DNA of 8,513 bases from Candidatus Nanopelagicales bacterium (GCA_030831445.1 JAURLB010000062.1:1-8513), one strand, 5' to 3'. Numbered from the stretch's first letter, positions 1-7,972 are shown. Notes: generated by a model not told the origin, from the sequence alone. Made by a program: numbers and translations.

Positions 1-471
1 AGCGAAGAACCGACCAGGAATACCCTCAACAACTGTGTTGAGTTTATTCACAGTGTCGTTGTAATACTGTCTCGCAAAAGCCACTTTGTTTTCGGTAGCA
101 GCAAGTTCTTCTTGAAGCTGGATGAAGTTTGCAGATGCTTTCAGGTCTGGATACGCCTCACTGACGGCCAACAGCCCGCGCAACGCTTGCGTCAACATTC
201 CATCAGCTTGAGAAACATCCTGTACACCTTGAGCAGCAGTGCTCGCCGAACGCGCAAGCATTACTCTCTCAAGAGCTTCCTTTTCATGGGAAGCATAGCC
301 TTTTACAGTTTCCACGAGGTTTGGGATGAGATCAGCACGACGGCGCAACTGAACTTCAATTTGAGCGAACGCCTCCGAAACAGTGTTGTTCAGGCGAACG
401 AGTTGGTTGAACTGACCAATGGCAAATGCGCCAATGAGCACGATGACTGCAATAACAATTACGGTTTCCAT
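1..471 (-). CDS. lemA: LemA family membrane protein (3' end outside window)
   Basis: The visible 157 codons begin METVIVIAVIVLIGAFAIGQ, one N-terminal membrane segment (about residues 4-21). The LemA family core follows: residues 42-65 contain LRRRADLIPNLVETVKGYAS, and residues 135-153 contain ARQYYNDTVNKLNTVVEGIP. The family is usually about 185-190 residues, so roughly 30 residues lie beyond position 1. LemA proteins are anchored by the N-terminal helix with a helical-bundle domain; their biochemical role is not established. The ATG at 471-469 is the start because an in-frame TAG lies 12 nt upstream and GAGGTAG (487-481) sits 9 nt before it as a ribosome binding site. It is the last visible gene of the glnA2-glnE-rhodanese series, 45 nt after the rhodanese stop. 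The family assignment is firm; the reason for its place in this operon is unknown. Confidence 0.9.
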   Translation of the reverse strand, partial: METVIVIAVIVLIGAFAIGQFNQLVRLNNTVSEAFAQIEVQLRRRADLIPNLVETVKGYASHEKEALERVMLARSASTAAQGVQDVSQADGMLTQALRGLLAVSEAYPDLKASANFIQLQEELAATENKVAFARQYYNDTVNKLNTVVEGIPGRFFA

Positions 472-516
472 GGCTTCAACCTACCTCAGAAAGTGAATTC
501 AAGTACTTTCTTGTCC

Positions 517-885
517 TTATTGACCGATTGGCCAACCCAGATTGACCATATTTTCGAGTGATCCTGCATCCAAAACCTCAAAGCCCTTTGAGCGCATTAA
601 GTCTGCGGCAATCGCCGATCGTCGACCACTTCGGCAATAGACCAAATAGGTCGCATCCTTGTCTAGGGACTCTAGACTCGCTTCAAACGTGCCACTTTCG
701 ACATCTAGATTCAAGGATCCCTCAACATGGCTCTCGGTAAATTCGGCTACGGTACGAACATCAATCACGACATCAATTTCGTCGTTACTTGGTGTCAGAT
801 TCTCAGAACTACTGCTGCAACCTGCGAGCATGACAAGGGCAGCTATCGCGGCGACAAACATTTTTCTCATGGATAAAGAATACAC
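517..885 (-). CDS. Rhodanese-domain lipoprotein
   Basis: A small secreted or membrane-anchored protein with one rhodanese domain. The N-terminus has basic residues (MRK), a hydrophobic stretch (VAAIAALVML) and a lipobox LAGC, so signal peptidase II cleavage and lipidation at Cys23 (numbered from the GTG) are predicted. A short Ser-rich linker leads to the domain, which opens with the family-typical IDVRTVAEFTESHVEGSLNL (41-60) and carries the active-site loop CRSGRRS (Cys84-Ser90). The persulfide-forming Cys is present, so it is probably catalytic; the sulfur donor and acceptor are unknown. Two starts are possible: GTG at 885, which abuts the glnE stop (TGAGTG), or ATG at 870, which gives a cleaner signal peptide beginning MRKMF. 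Neither has a clear Shine-Dalgarno sequence, so translational coupling to glnE is likely. At about 100 residues after the lipid Cys it is a complete single-domain protein. The exact start is uncertain. Confidence 0.88.
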   Translation of the reverse strand: MYSLSMRKMFVAAIAALVMLAGCSSSSENLTPSNDEIDVVIDVRTVAEFTESHVEGSLNLDVESGTFEASLESLDKDATYLVYCRSGRRSAIAADLMRSKGFEVLDAGSLENMVNLGWPIGQ

Positions 886-3822
886 TCACGTTAATGGCAT
901 CTCGTAGACCACTTGGGTAAAGATTTTGCGCGCTCTTCTTGAAAGACGCATCCATTGTTCCAATATGTTTGCTGAATTTTCTTCATGCAATAGGTAAGCG
1001 ATAATCTTCAACGTCAGAGATTGACTTGGCAGCACGTCACTATCTTTACTGTCTACCAGATACAGATAGTTTCGAATCGTTGCAGCAAGTAGCCATGCTC
1101 GTTTGCAATCTACCACATCACTCTCACTCAGCCCTATGACTTTTGTTAACTGCTCAAGCACAGTAATCGTTGAAGTTGACTTGAGATCTGGAAAATCATG
1201 CGCGAAGTTCAATTGCACGAACTGTACGAGCCATTCAATATCAGATAGTCCGCCTGGACCTAACTTGAGATGAAACTTAGGATCTATTCCACGCGGTAGT
1301 CGTTCTGACTCAACTCGTGCCTTCATAGTTCTGATGTCGCGAAGTTCAATCTCACTTAAACCATGTTCAGGGAACCTAAGCGGCGCAATGAGGTTGAGAA
1401 AATCCTGCCCGAGAATTGAATTACCCGCGACACAACGTGCGCGCAAGAGCGCTTGGCTTTCCCACGTCAGCGACCACTTCTCGTAATACTCGCGGTAGGA
1501 CGAAAGAGTGCGTGCGATTGGCCCATTTTTTCCTTCTGGACGAAGGTCGAAATCAATCTTGAGAGTCGGACCAACTGCAGGCGTCGCAAACGTGCGTTGC
1601 AACGTAGAAGCAAAGTCAAAAGCGTATGCACTTTCACTCTCCACCTCGCCTGTTCCTTCGAAGACAATCATGACATCGGCATCACTTGAGTAAGCCATCT
1701 CACTTCCACCATAGCGTCCAAGGCCGATAATTGATATCTCCACGTTCGGCCCGGGATGAAATTCAAGGTAGCTCTGATAGGCACTTTCTAATGCAGCATC
1801 TGTTAATTCACTAAGTGCCTGCAGGACAATTTCAGTAGTAATGACCTGAAATACATCTGCAGTGGCTATTCGAATCAACTCTCGTTGCCTAATCCTTCGA
1901 ATAGCCTCAACTCCAGCGGCAAAATCGCGTTGGCGTAGTGCTGTTTGTTGCATCTCAAGTATCAAAGCTGACTTTTCTCGCGGGAAAAGTTGATCGTCTG
2001 AGCCAAGCACGCTCATAGCCTCGGGAGTTCTTTCTAGCATTGAAGCAATGAATGGACTCACACACAAAAGTCGCGCAAGTCGTTGCAAAACAAGGGACTC
2101 ATCGCGAAGCAACCTCAAATACCACGGAGTTTCGCCCATCGATTCACTGAGATTTCTAAATCGAAGCAAACCTCCATCAGGATTTGGTGTGTCAGCCATC
2201 CAAGCGAGGACTACAGGCAAAAGATTTCGTTGAATAATTGCCCTACGCGAGACTCCAGAAGTTAGGAATTGAATGTGACGGATGGCGGCCTCAGGGTCTT
2301 GAAAACCCAAGGCTGCAAGTCGGGTGATTGCCGCATCTAGACTCATTCGTACAACGTCGCTGTCTGCGCGTGCAACCGCCTGCAAAAGTGGTTTGTAAAA
2401 AAGTTTCTCGTGCAATCGCCTGGCTTCATATCGATACTGATGAAGACTCTTCAAAAGCCCGTCCGCCGCTTCAGCCTTGAATCCGAGCAATCGCCCCAAG
2501 CGCCGAAGATCCGCTTGGGATTCTGGTAGCAGGTGAGTTCGTTGCATTTCAAACATCTGAATTCGATGTTCTAACTGACGCTCAAAAATATATGTTGCCC
2601 TCAGCGTCTCTGCATCTTCTCGTCCAACATATCCCCAACGTGTCAAGCAATCCAATGCCACGAGTGTGTTTGAACTTCGAATTGCCTCATCAGTTTTGCC
2701 ATGCACAAGTTGGAGTAACTGAATTGCAAATTCAATGTCACGAAGTCCACCAACACCTAGTTTGAGTTCTCGTTCAGTATGCATGGCAGGTATGTTTTCA
2801 ATCACTCGTTTGCGCATCGATTGAACATCGCTAACGAAATTCTCCCTTTCGGCCGCTCGCCAGATGAATGGTTGAACCATTGCTACAAATGATTCTCCGA
2901 CGTGTCGGTCCCCGGCCATAGGTCTAGCCTTAAGAAGAGACTGATATTCCCAAGTTTCAGCCCATCGCTCATAATAATTTTTGTAACTGGAAACAGTCCG
3001 TACGAGTGCACCATCTTTACCTTCGGGACGGAGATTTGCATCAATCTGCCAGAGCGGCAATTCCATCTGGGGTGACGACACAATGTGCATCACCATTTGG
3101 GCTATAAGGGTGGACTCGCGTAATACTCGACTGAGATGTTCTTCCGCTACATCATCAACGACAAACAGCACATCGACATCGCTAATGTAATTGAGTTCTC
3201 TACCACCAGTCTTACCCATGGCGATGAGTGAAAGACTGCAATCTGCGCTCGGTTGCACTTCGCGAACCGCAACAACTAACGCAGCCTCAAGTGTTGCATC
3301 AGCGAGGTCACTCAATCGCAGTGCGGTGGTTTCAAAGCTTGCCTCACCTAGCAAGTCGGCAAGCGCAATCTTCAAGAGTTCGATTCGATATTGTTTGCGC
3401 AACCTATTGCTTGCATCTGATAACGACTGCGCATCGCTCTGACTATTAAGGGCTATTGCTGCGCTGAGCGCTTGTCCGAAGTTCCAGGTAATCTCTTCTG
3501 TGCGCAGTATTTCCATCGATTCAATCGGATTTTGAATGCAAAACACGGAGAGCGCTTTACTGACTCCCGCGAGTTGAAGCCATCTGTGTCGAGCACCTGG
3601 CAATTGAAAAAAGTCACCTAAAGTTGCGTTTGCCACAAGTTGAGCGGTCTGCTGCAACACAAGGTCAACATCTGCTGTCAAAGATAGTTCGGCAATGAGT
3701 TCTTCTAGGTCAAAGATGTCTCGCAACTTGTCGAGAATTTCTACAGATTCATCTAAATTCGCAGACCCTAGGGCAACAAGATGCGAACGCAGCACCTGCA
3801 CGGAGAGTGATTCAGAGTTCAC
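886..3822 (-). CDS. glnE: Bifunctional glutamine synthetase adenylyltransferase/adenylyl-removing enzyme
   Basis: This cytosolic 978-residue enzyme attaches AMP to, and removes it from, a tyrosine of glutamine synthetase, controlled in known systems by PII protein and glutamine. Both nucleotidyltransferase domains are visible. The N-terminal (adenylyl-removing) domain has GKTGGRELNYISDVD at 203-217 and DANLRPEG from 261. The C-terminal (adenylylating) domain has GRYGGSEMAYSSDAD at 702-716 and DFDLRPEG from 757. Each is followed by a helical segment with a repeated motif, LKLGVGGLRDIEFAIQ (353-368) and LKLGPGGLSDIEWLVQ (852-867). All paired Asp residues expected for metal binding are present (D215/D217/D261; D714/D716/D757), so both activities look intact, and the length is normal for the family. 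The GTG start (3822) is the first possible start after an in-frame TAG. It lies 9 nt after the glnA2 stop and has no good Shine-Dalgarno sequence, suggesting translational coupling. The neighbouring GlnA2 lacks the target tyrosine. Confidence 0.97.
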   Translation of the reverse strand: MNSESLSVQVLRSHLVALGSANLDESVEILDKLRDIFDLEELIAELSLTADVDLVLQQTAQLVANATLGDFFQLPGARHRWLQLAGVSKALSVFCIQNPIESMEILRTEEITWNFGQALSAAIALNSQSDAQSLSDASNRLRKQYRIELLKIALADLLGEASFETTALRLSDLADATLEAALVVAVREVQPSADCSLSLIAMGKTGGRELNYISDVDVLFVVDDVAEEHLSRVLRESTLIAQMVMHIVSSPQMELPLWQIDANLRPEGKDGALVRTVSSYKNYYERWAETWEYQSLLKARPMAGDRHVGESFVAMVQPFIWRAAERENFVSDVQSMRKRVIENIPAMHTERELKLGVGGLRDIEFAIQLLQLVHGKTDEAIRSSNTLVALDCLTRWGYVGREDAETLRATYIFERQLEHRIQMFEMQRTHLLPESQADLRRLGRLLGFKAEAADGLLKSLHQYRYEARRLHEKLFYKPLLQAVARADSDVVRMSLDAAITRLAALGFQDPEAAIRHIQFLTSGVSRRAIIQRNLLPVVLAWMADTPNPDGGLLRFRNLSESMGETPWYLRLLRDESLVLQRLARLLCVSPFIASMLERTPEAMSVLGSDDQLFPREKSALILEMQQTALRQRDFAAGVEAIRRIRQRELIRIATADVFQVITTEIVLQALSELTDAALESAYQSYLEFHPGPNVEISIIGLGRYGGSEMAYSSDADVMIVFEGTGEVESESAYAFDFASTLQRTFATPAVGPTLKIDFDLRPEGKNGPIARTLSSYREYYEKWSLTWESQALLRARCVAGNSILGQDFLNLIAPLRFPEHGLSEIELRDIRTMKARVESERLPRGIDPKFHLKLGPGGLSDIEWLVQFVQLNFAHDFPDLKSTSTITVLEQLTKVIGLSESDVVDCKRAWLLAATIRNYLYLVDSKDSDVLPSQSLTLKIIAYLLHEENSANILEQWMRLSRRARKIFTQVVYEMPLT

Positions 3823-3831
3823 GGCATCTGA

Positions 3832-5169
3832 CTACAGAATGGGAAGATGCTTTGCAAGTTCAAGTGGAGTCACTTGTTTTCGATACTCATCCCATTCGGC
3901 ACGTTTGTTTCGCAAAAAGAAGTCAAAGACGTGCTCTCCTAGAGTTTCAGCAACAAGTTCAGATTCTTCCATCGCTGAGATTGCCGAACTTAAACTTGTT
4001 GGAAGAGGGCGAATACCAAGGGCTGTTCTTTCAATGTCCGTCAAAGACCACACATTGTCTTCAGCCTCAGCCGGTAATGGGTAGTCGTTTTCGATTCCTT
4101 TCAGCCCGGCTGAAAGCAGCACTGCAAATGCAAGATAGGGATTCGTTGCACTATCGAGAGATCGAATTTCAATTCGAGAACTGTTGCCTTTGCCGGGCTT
4201 GTACATTGGCACACGAATCAGTGCTGATCGATTGTTATGTCCCCAACAAACGTGAGCAGGCGCTTCTCCCCCGCCAGCAAGTCGCTTATAGGAATTCACC
4301 CACTGATTCAAGACCGCGGTGATTTCGGGAGCATGATGCAAGATGCCAGCAACAAACGCTTTACCTACTTTGCTGAGCTGGAAAGCTGCACCTGGTTCAT
4401 AGAATGCGTTTTTATCTCCTTCGAAGAGGGACATATGCGTGTGCATGCCTGAACCTGGATATTGCGTAAATGGTTTCGGCATGAATGATGCATACAACCC
4501 CTGTTGCAGAGCCACTTCTTTAACAACAGTTCTGAAGGTCATAATGTTGTCGGCAGTTGTTAACGCATCTGCATAACGCAAATCGATTTCTTGCTGTCCT
4601 GGCGCTCCTTCATGATGGGAAAATTCGACGCTAATGCCCATTGCTTCTAACATCGTAATCGCAGAGCGTCGAAAGTCGTGCCCTTTACCACTTGGGGAAT
4701 GATCAAAATAGCCAACCGAGTCAATTGGCTCAGGTGCTACACCTGATGGAGGCAACTCTTTAAATAAGAAGAATTCAATTTCTGGGTGCGTATAAAACGT
4801 GAAGCCTAAATCCGCAGCTTTCGATAGGGCACGCTTTAGGACAAAGCGAGGATCAGCATAAGAATTAGAACCATCGGGCATGTGAATGTCGCAAAACATA
4901 CGCGCCACAGAATTTGTGTCTCCACGCCAGGGCAAGACTTGAAACGTTGAAGGGTCCGGTTTAGCCAACATGTCCGATTCGTGCACGCGAGCAAATCCTT
5001 CAATTGCTGAGCCATCAAAGCCGATGCCTTCTTCAAATGCGCCTTCGAGTTCTGCAGGTGCAATAGCTACTGACTTCAAGGTGCCTAGAACATCAGTAAA
5101 CCAAAGGCGAATGAAGCGGATATCGCGCTCCTCAATCGTGCGCAATACGAATTCTGTTTGTTTGTCCAT
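3832..5169 (-). CDS. glnA2: Type I glutamine synthetase, GlnA2 subfamily
   Basis: Catalyses ATP-dependent ligation of ammonia to glutamate; the family forms cytosolic dodecamers. At 445 residues it matches the short GlnA2 form, and it closely resembles mycobacterial GlnA2 as I recall it (DKQTEFVLRTIEERDIRFIR at the N-terminus, FDFFLRNKR near the C-terminus). Active-site features are in order: GFDGSAIEGF (50-59), HPEIEFF with E130/E132, HHEGAPGQQEIDL with E187/E194, GMHTHMS with H243, NSYKR (292-296), NRSALIRVP (313-321), and RIEIRS with E334/R336. The segment that normally carries the adenylylated tyrosine reads EDNVWSLTDIE, with W374 in place of Tyr, so this enzyme should not be controlled by GlnE. 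The ATG at 5169 is preceded by GAAGGG (5187-5182), 12 nt upstream, a weak ribosome binding site. It is first in the minus-strand operon and diverges from nadE. The GlnA2 subtype is inferred from similarity; some GlnA2-like paralogues act on substrates other than ammonia/glutamate. Confidence 0.95.
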   Translation of the reverse strand: MDKQTEFVLRTIEERDIRFIRLWFTDVLGTLKSVAIAPAELEGAFEEGIGFDGSAIEGFARVHESDMLAKPDPSTFQVLPWRGDTNSVARMFCDIHMPDGSNSYADPRFVLKRALSKAADLGFTFYTHPEIEFFLFKELPPSGVAPEPIDSVGYFDHSPSGKGHDFRRSAITMLEAMGISVEFSHHEGAPGQQEIDLRYADALTTADNIMTFRTVVKEVALQQGLYASFMPKPFTQYPGSGMHTHMSLFEGDKNAFYEPGAAFQLSKVGKAFVAGILHHAPEITAVLNQWVNSYKRLAGGGEAPAHVCWGHNNRSALIRVPMYKPGKGNSSRIEIRSLDSATNPYLAFAVLLSAGLKGIENDYPLPAEAEDNVWSLTDIERTALGIRPLPTSLSSAISAMEESELVAETLGEHVFDFFLRNKRAEWDEYRKQVTPLELAKHLPIL

Positions 5170-5231
5170 GGGTGCAGTGTGCCCTTCGAATGTTACAAAT
5201 ATGTGTCAAGTTTCACCGCTACGCTTGGAGT
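5170..5231. promoter_or_regulatory. Divergent glnA2/nadE promoter region
   Basis: These 62 bp separate two divergently transcribed genes and must hold promoters for both unless transcription starts inside a coding region. On the minus strand I see TTGACA (5210-5205) and TAACAT (5197-5192), but they are only 7 nt apart and so do not form one standard promoter. TAACAT could serve as the -10 of glnA2, with a leader of roughly 15-20 nt that includes the GAAGGG site. On the plus strand the only well-placed candidate is TACGCT (listed separately). The promoters would overlap or nearly so, which would link expression of the two genes. Element assignments are tentative. Confidence 0.5.
5220..5225 (+). 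promoter_or_regulatory. Candidate -10 element for leaderless nadE mRNA
   Basis: TACGCT fits the actinobacterial -10 pattern TANNNT and occupies exactly positions -12 to -7 relative to the A of the nadE ATG (5232). This is the geometry expected when transcription begins at the start codon. The only ribosome-binding-like sequence, GGAG at 5227-5230, is 1 nt from the ATG and too close to work, which favours a leaderless message. No convincing -35 is visible. Single hexamers occur by chance, so this is a moderate inference. Confidence 0.4.
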
Positions 5232-6926
5232 ATGCCCCAACTGCGCTTAGCGCTCGCTCAGGTCAACTCAACGGTCGGAGACCTTGAAGGTAACCTCACA
5301 ATTGCGCTTGATGCCTGCAAGCAGGCTGCAGTCGCTGGCGCGCACATCATTGCCTTTCCCGAAATGATGTTGACTGGATATCCCGTTGAAGATCTGGTGA
5401 ACCGCCCCACGTTCCAACAAGCGAGTGAACATGCACTTGAGCGATTCAACTCACAACTTGCAGACCAAGGGCTTGCCGATCTTGTCGTTGTCATTGGTCA
5501 TCTCTCAGCCAGCGGGTATCGCCCACTGAACTCGCTCACGGTATTACACAAATCAGAATATGTTGTGCGCTACGACAAACACCAATTACCAAACTACGGC
5601 GTCTTTGACGAGCACCGAAATTTCACAGCAGGAACGAGTCCTGCAATTATTCGAGTTGGTGGCATAGATATTGCACTGGCAATCTGTGAAGATATGTGGC
5701 AGGACGAAGCTCCACTAGATACGTATGCCAACGCCAACGTCGGATTGCTTCTGGTAGCAAATGGTTCCCCGTTCGAAATATCGAAAACAGATGTTCGATA
5801 TGAACTTGCCCGAAAGCAAGCCGCCCGACTCAATGCCAGCGTTGCCTATATCAATCTTGTTGGTGGACAAGATGAACTTGTTTTTGACGGCGGATCGTTT
5901 GTAATTAATGAACACGGTGCGCTCATTGCACGAGCTCCACTCTTTCAAACAGGCATCATGATGGTAGATCTTGATCTCAAAGCTGCTGAAGTCTCAGCAC
6001 AACTTCCGGACTACCTCTCAGTCATCTCGGCGTGGCCTGCACAGCCGTATCAACCTGCCCCACTCCATGTGGCACCAACGCAAACGCAACTTGAATCTGT
6101 CTATCAGGCACTCGTGCTCAGCCTTAAAGATTATGTATCAAAAAATGGTTTCACGAATGTGCTACTTGGAGTGTCGGGCGGAATAGATTCAGCACTTGTC
6201 GCAACTATCGCTTCAGATGCACTTGGATCAACCCATGTCTTTGGCATTTCGATGCCCTCGAAATTCTCCAGTGAGCATTCAAAAGATGATGCATTGGCAT
6301 TAATGAATAATCTCGGCGCACACTTCGAAACGATTGATATCCAACCTATGGTTGACAAGTTCGAACAAGTACTTGGGCTCGATGGTGTCGCCTATGAAAA
6401 TATTCAAGCCAGGGTACGAGGAATGATCTTGATGTCACTGTCAAACAAGTCAGGCCAACTTGTACTCGCGACAGGCAATAAGAGCGAACTTGCGGTGGGT
6501 TACTCAACTATCTACGGGGATGCTGTTGGAGGATTCGCGCCAATCAAAGACATAGCAAAAACGATGGTGTGGCAGCTGGCTGAATATCGAAACGAACTTG
6601 CCCGAAAGCAAGGTCAGGTTGCGCCAATTCCGCAGAGCTCCATCACGAAGTCTCCGAGTGCGGAATTGAGAGAGGGACAGAAAGATACGGATAGTTTGCC
6701 CGACTATCCCCTCTTGGATGCAATTCTCAAACAATACGTTGAAGAAGATATTGAAGGAGACTCACTTCTCAATCAGTTTGACGCCGCAGTTGTGCGGAGA
6801 GTTTTACATATGGTGGATCGGGCTGAATATAAACGTCGACAGTATCCGCCTGGCACCAAAATCTCTAGCCGTGCCTTTGGTCGTGACCGCAGACTTCCAA
6901 TAACAAGTCATTGGCGTGACGCGTAG
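5232..6926 (+). CDS. nadE: Glutamine-dependent NAD+ synthase
   Basis: Converts nicotinic acid adenine dinucleotide to NAD+ with ATP, using ammonia released from glutamine; the last step of NAD synthesis. The 564-residue cytosolic protein has two domains. The N-terminal nitrilase-type glutaminase (about 1-270) shows the Glu-Lys-Cys triad: E44 in FPEMMLTGYP, K117 in YDKHQLPNYG, C152 in AICEDMW. The C-terminal synthetase (about 285-564) has the ATP pyrophosphatase loop SGGIDS (315-320), LATGNKSELAVGYSTIYGD (412-430) and TKSPSAELREGQKDTDSLPDY (472-492). The ATG at 5232 is chosen because MPQLRLALAQVNSTVGD matches the known start of Streptomyces-type homologues. An in-frame extension to a GTG at 5172 would add 20 uncharacteristic residues and run into the divergent promoter region. 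There is no workable Shine-Dalgarno sequence; see the -10 entry. It diverges from glnA2, whose product supplies its nitrogen donor, and is followed after 75 nt by panB. Confidence 0.96.
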   Translation: MPQLRLALAQVNSTVGDLEGNLTIALDACKQAAVAGAHIIAFPEMMLTGYPVEDLVNRPTFQQASEHALERFNSQLADQGLADLVVVIGHLSASGYRPLNSLTVLHKSEYVVRYDKHQLPNYGVFDEHRNFTAGTSPAIIRVGGIDIALAICEDMWQDEAPLDTYANANVGLLLVANGSPFEISKTDVRYELARKQAARLNASVAYINLVGGQDELVFDGGSFVINEHGALIARAPLFQTGIMMVDLDLKAAEVSAQLPDYLSVISAWPAQPYQPAPLHVAPTQTQLESVYQALVLSLKDYVSKNGFTNVLLGVSGGIDSALVATIASDALGSTHVFGISMPSKFSSEHSKDDALALMNNLGAHFETIDIQPMVDKFEQVLGLDGVAYENIQARVRGMILMSLSNKSGQLVLATGNKSELAVGYSTIYGDAVGGFAPIKDIAKTMVWQLAEYRNELARKQGQVAPIPQSSITKSPSAELREGQKDTDSLPDYPLLDAILKQYVEEDIEGDSLLNQFDAAVVRRVLHMVDRAEYKRRQYPPGTKISSRAFGRDRRLPITSHWRDA

Positions 6927-7001
6927 GCGTTTTGCGAATTCACTATTGCCTGCAAGACTATGCCTGTCCGGGTACCCATTGGGACTCGAGAAGGAGAATC
7001 T

Positions 7002-7829
7002 ATGTCGCTCTATCCTGCTGACAATTTTGAGAAACGTTTAACCGTTCAGGACTTTTCGCCAAAACCTTCCACACCGTGGCCCGTGCTGACTGCATACGAT
7101 GCCTGGTCAGCAAAAATCTTTGATGATGCAGGTATCCCAATGCTTTTGGTTGGCGATTCAGCAGCGATGGTGATGCTCGGTCAAAGCAACACACTCGCGA
7201 TTGAGGTGGAAGAAATGATTCCTATGATTCGAGCTGTAGTAGGGGCAACAAAACGTGCATTTGTCGTAGCAGACTTACCGTTTGGTACCTATCAAGAAAA
7301 TCCACAGCAAGCAGTATCGACCTCACTTCACATCATCAAACAAACAGGTGCTCATGCAGTGAAGTTAGAGGGTGGCATAAGAATGCAAGAGCAAATTCGC
7401 CATCTTGTCGATATCGGAATACCAGTCGTGGGGCACGTGGGAATGACGCCACAATCAGTGAACACACTTGGCGGGTTCAAAGTACAAGGCAGAGGCGAGT
7501 CAGCCGAACAGGTGATTGAAGATGCACTTGCCGTGCAAGCTGCTGGTGCGTTTGCGATTGTGCTGGAAGTTGTTCCTTTTGAACTCGGTGAACGCATCAC
7601 TGATGTACTCTCAATTCCAGTGATAGGTATTGGTGCGGGCAACAAAACAGATGCACAGGTTTTAGTCTGGCAAGACTTGTTCGGTGCATCGAATTCTGTA
7701 CAAGCGAAGTTCGTTAAACCATATGCCGATCTCTATTCGACAATGAAATTAGGTGCACAACGTTGGGCGGATGATGTGGCGCAGCGAACCTATCCAGATG
7801 GAAACCATTCGTATTCGGAGAAGAATTAG
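7002..7829 (+). CDS. panB: 3-methyl-2-oxobutanoate hydroxymethyltransferase
   Basis: Transfers a hydroxymethyl group from 5,10-methylenetetrahydrofolate to 2-oxoisovalerate, giving ketopantoate, the first committed step to pantothenate and CoA. The predicted 275-residue cytosolic TIM-barrel protein is close to the family length (264 in E. coli). Visible family residues are the metal and substrate ligands D52 (VGDSAAMVMLG), D91 (VADLPFGTYQ) and E123 (VKLEGG), the GHVGMTPQSVNTLGGFKVQG segment (144-163), catalytic E189 (VLEVVPFEL) and IPVIGIGAGN (205-214). ATG at 7002 is the start because AAGGAG (6991-6996) lies 5 nt upstream; an in-frame ATG at 6960 would add 14 residues without a ribosome binding site. 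The 75-nt gap after nadE leaves room for its own weak promoter (TTGCGA at 6932, GACTAT at 6956, spacing 18), or it may be co-transcribed with nadE. The C-terminal 20 or so residues are variable and polar. Confidence 0.95.
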   Translation: MSLYPADNFEKRLTVQDFSPKPSTPWPVLTAYDAWSAKIFDDAGIPMLLVGDSAAMVMLGQSNTLAIEVEEMIPMIRAVVGATKRAFVVADLPFGTYQENPQQAVSTSLHIIKQTGAHAVKLEGGIRMQEQIRHLVDIGIPVVGHVGMTPQSVNTLGGFKVQGRGESAEQVIEDALAVQAAGAFAIVLEVVPFELGERITDVLSIPVIGIGAGNKTDAQVLVWQDLFGASNSVQAKFVKPYADLYSTMKLGAQRWADDVAQRTYPDGNHSYSEKN

Positions 7830-7861
7830 CGCCGAATTTGCGTTTTTCTCGGTGTGTCGCA

Positions 7862-7882
7862 AAAAATTTTTTGAGAATTTTT
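7862..7882 (+). terminator. Weak candidate terminator after panB
   Basis: AAAAATT (7862-7868) can pair with AATTTTT (7876-7882) around the loop TTTTGAG, and the right arm supplies a U-run. It starts 33 nt after the panB stop. The stem has no G:C pair, so it would be much weaker than a normal intrinsic terminator. A second possible pairing (TTTGCG 7837-7842 with CGCAAA 7858-7863) is also short. Placement is suggestive, strength is not. Confidence 0.25.
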
Positions 7883-7972
7883 CAGGTCTATTTTCAATGC
7901 AATTTTACCCTTTGATAACTCGGCAGTAGCAAGTTCGCCAATTTATCACACAATGCGCGTATCAGTGAGCAA

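Noticed and set aside
112..561. Plus-strand open frame of 149 codons over lemA
   Set aside because: It is antisense to a recognisable LemA protein with a good ribosome binding site; its translation shows no family features.
3807..4322. Plus-strand open frame of 171 codons over the glnA2 3' end
   Set aside because: It overlaps the conserved GlnA2 and GlnE reading frames in antisense and has no recognisable motif; a shadow of real coding sequence.
5190..5215. GlnR-type nitrogen-regulator site in the glnA2/nadE gap (GTTAC/GTAAC and GAAAC-like words)
   Set aside because: GAAAC and GTAAC are present on the minus strand, but the order and spacing do not match the usual gTnAC-n6-GaAAC pairs well enough to call.
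5172..5231. N-terminal extension of nadE to a GTG at 5172
   Set aside because: The added residues are unlike NadE homologues, no ribosome binding site is present, and it would consume almost the whole divergent promoter region.
6960..7001. Longer panB starting at 6960
   Set aside because: AAGGAG at 6991-6996 is correctly spaced for the ATG at 7002 and would lie inside the longer frame; homologues start near the shorter form.
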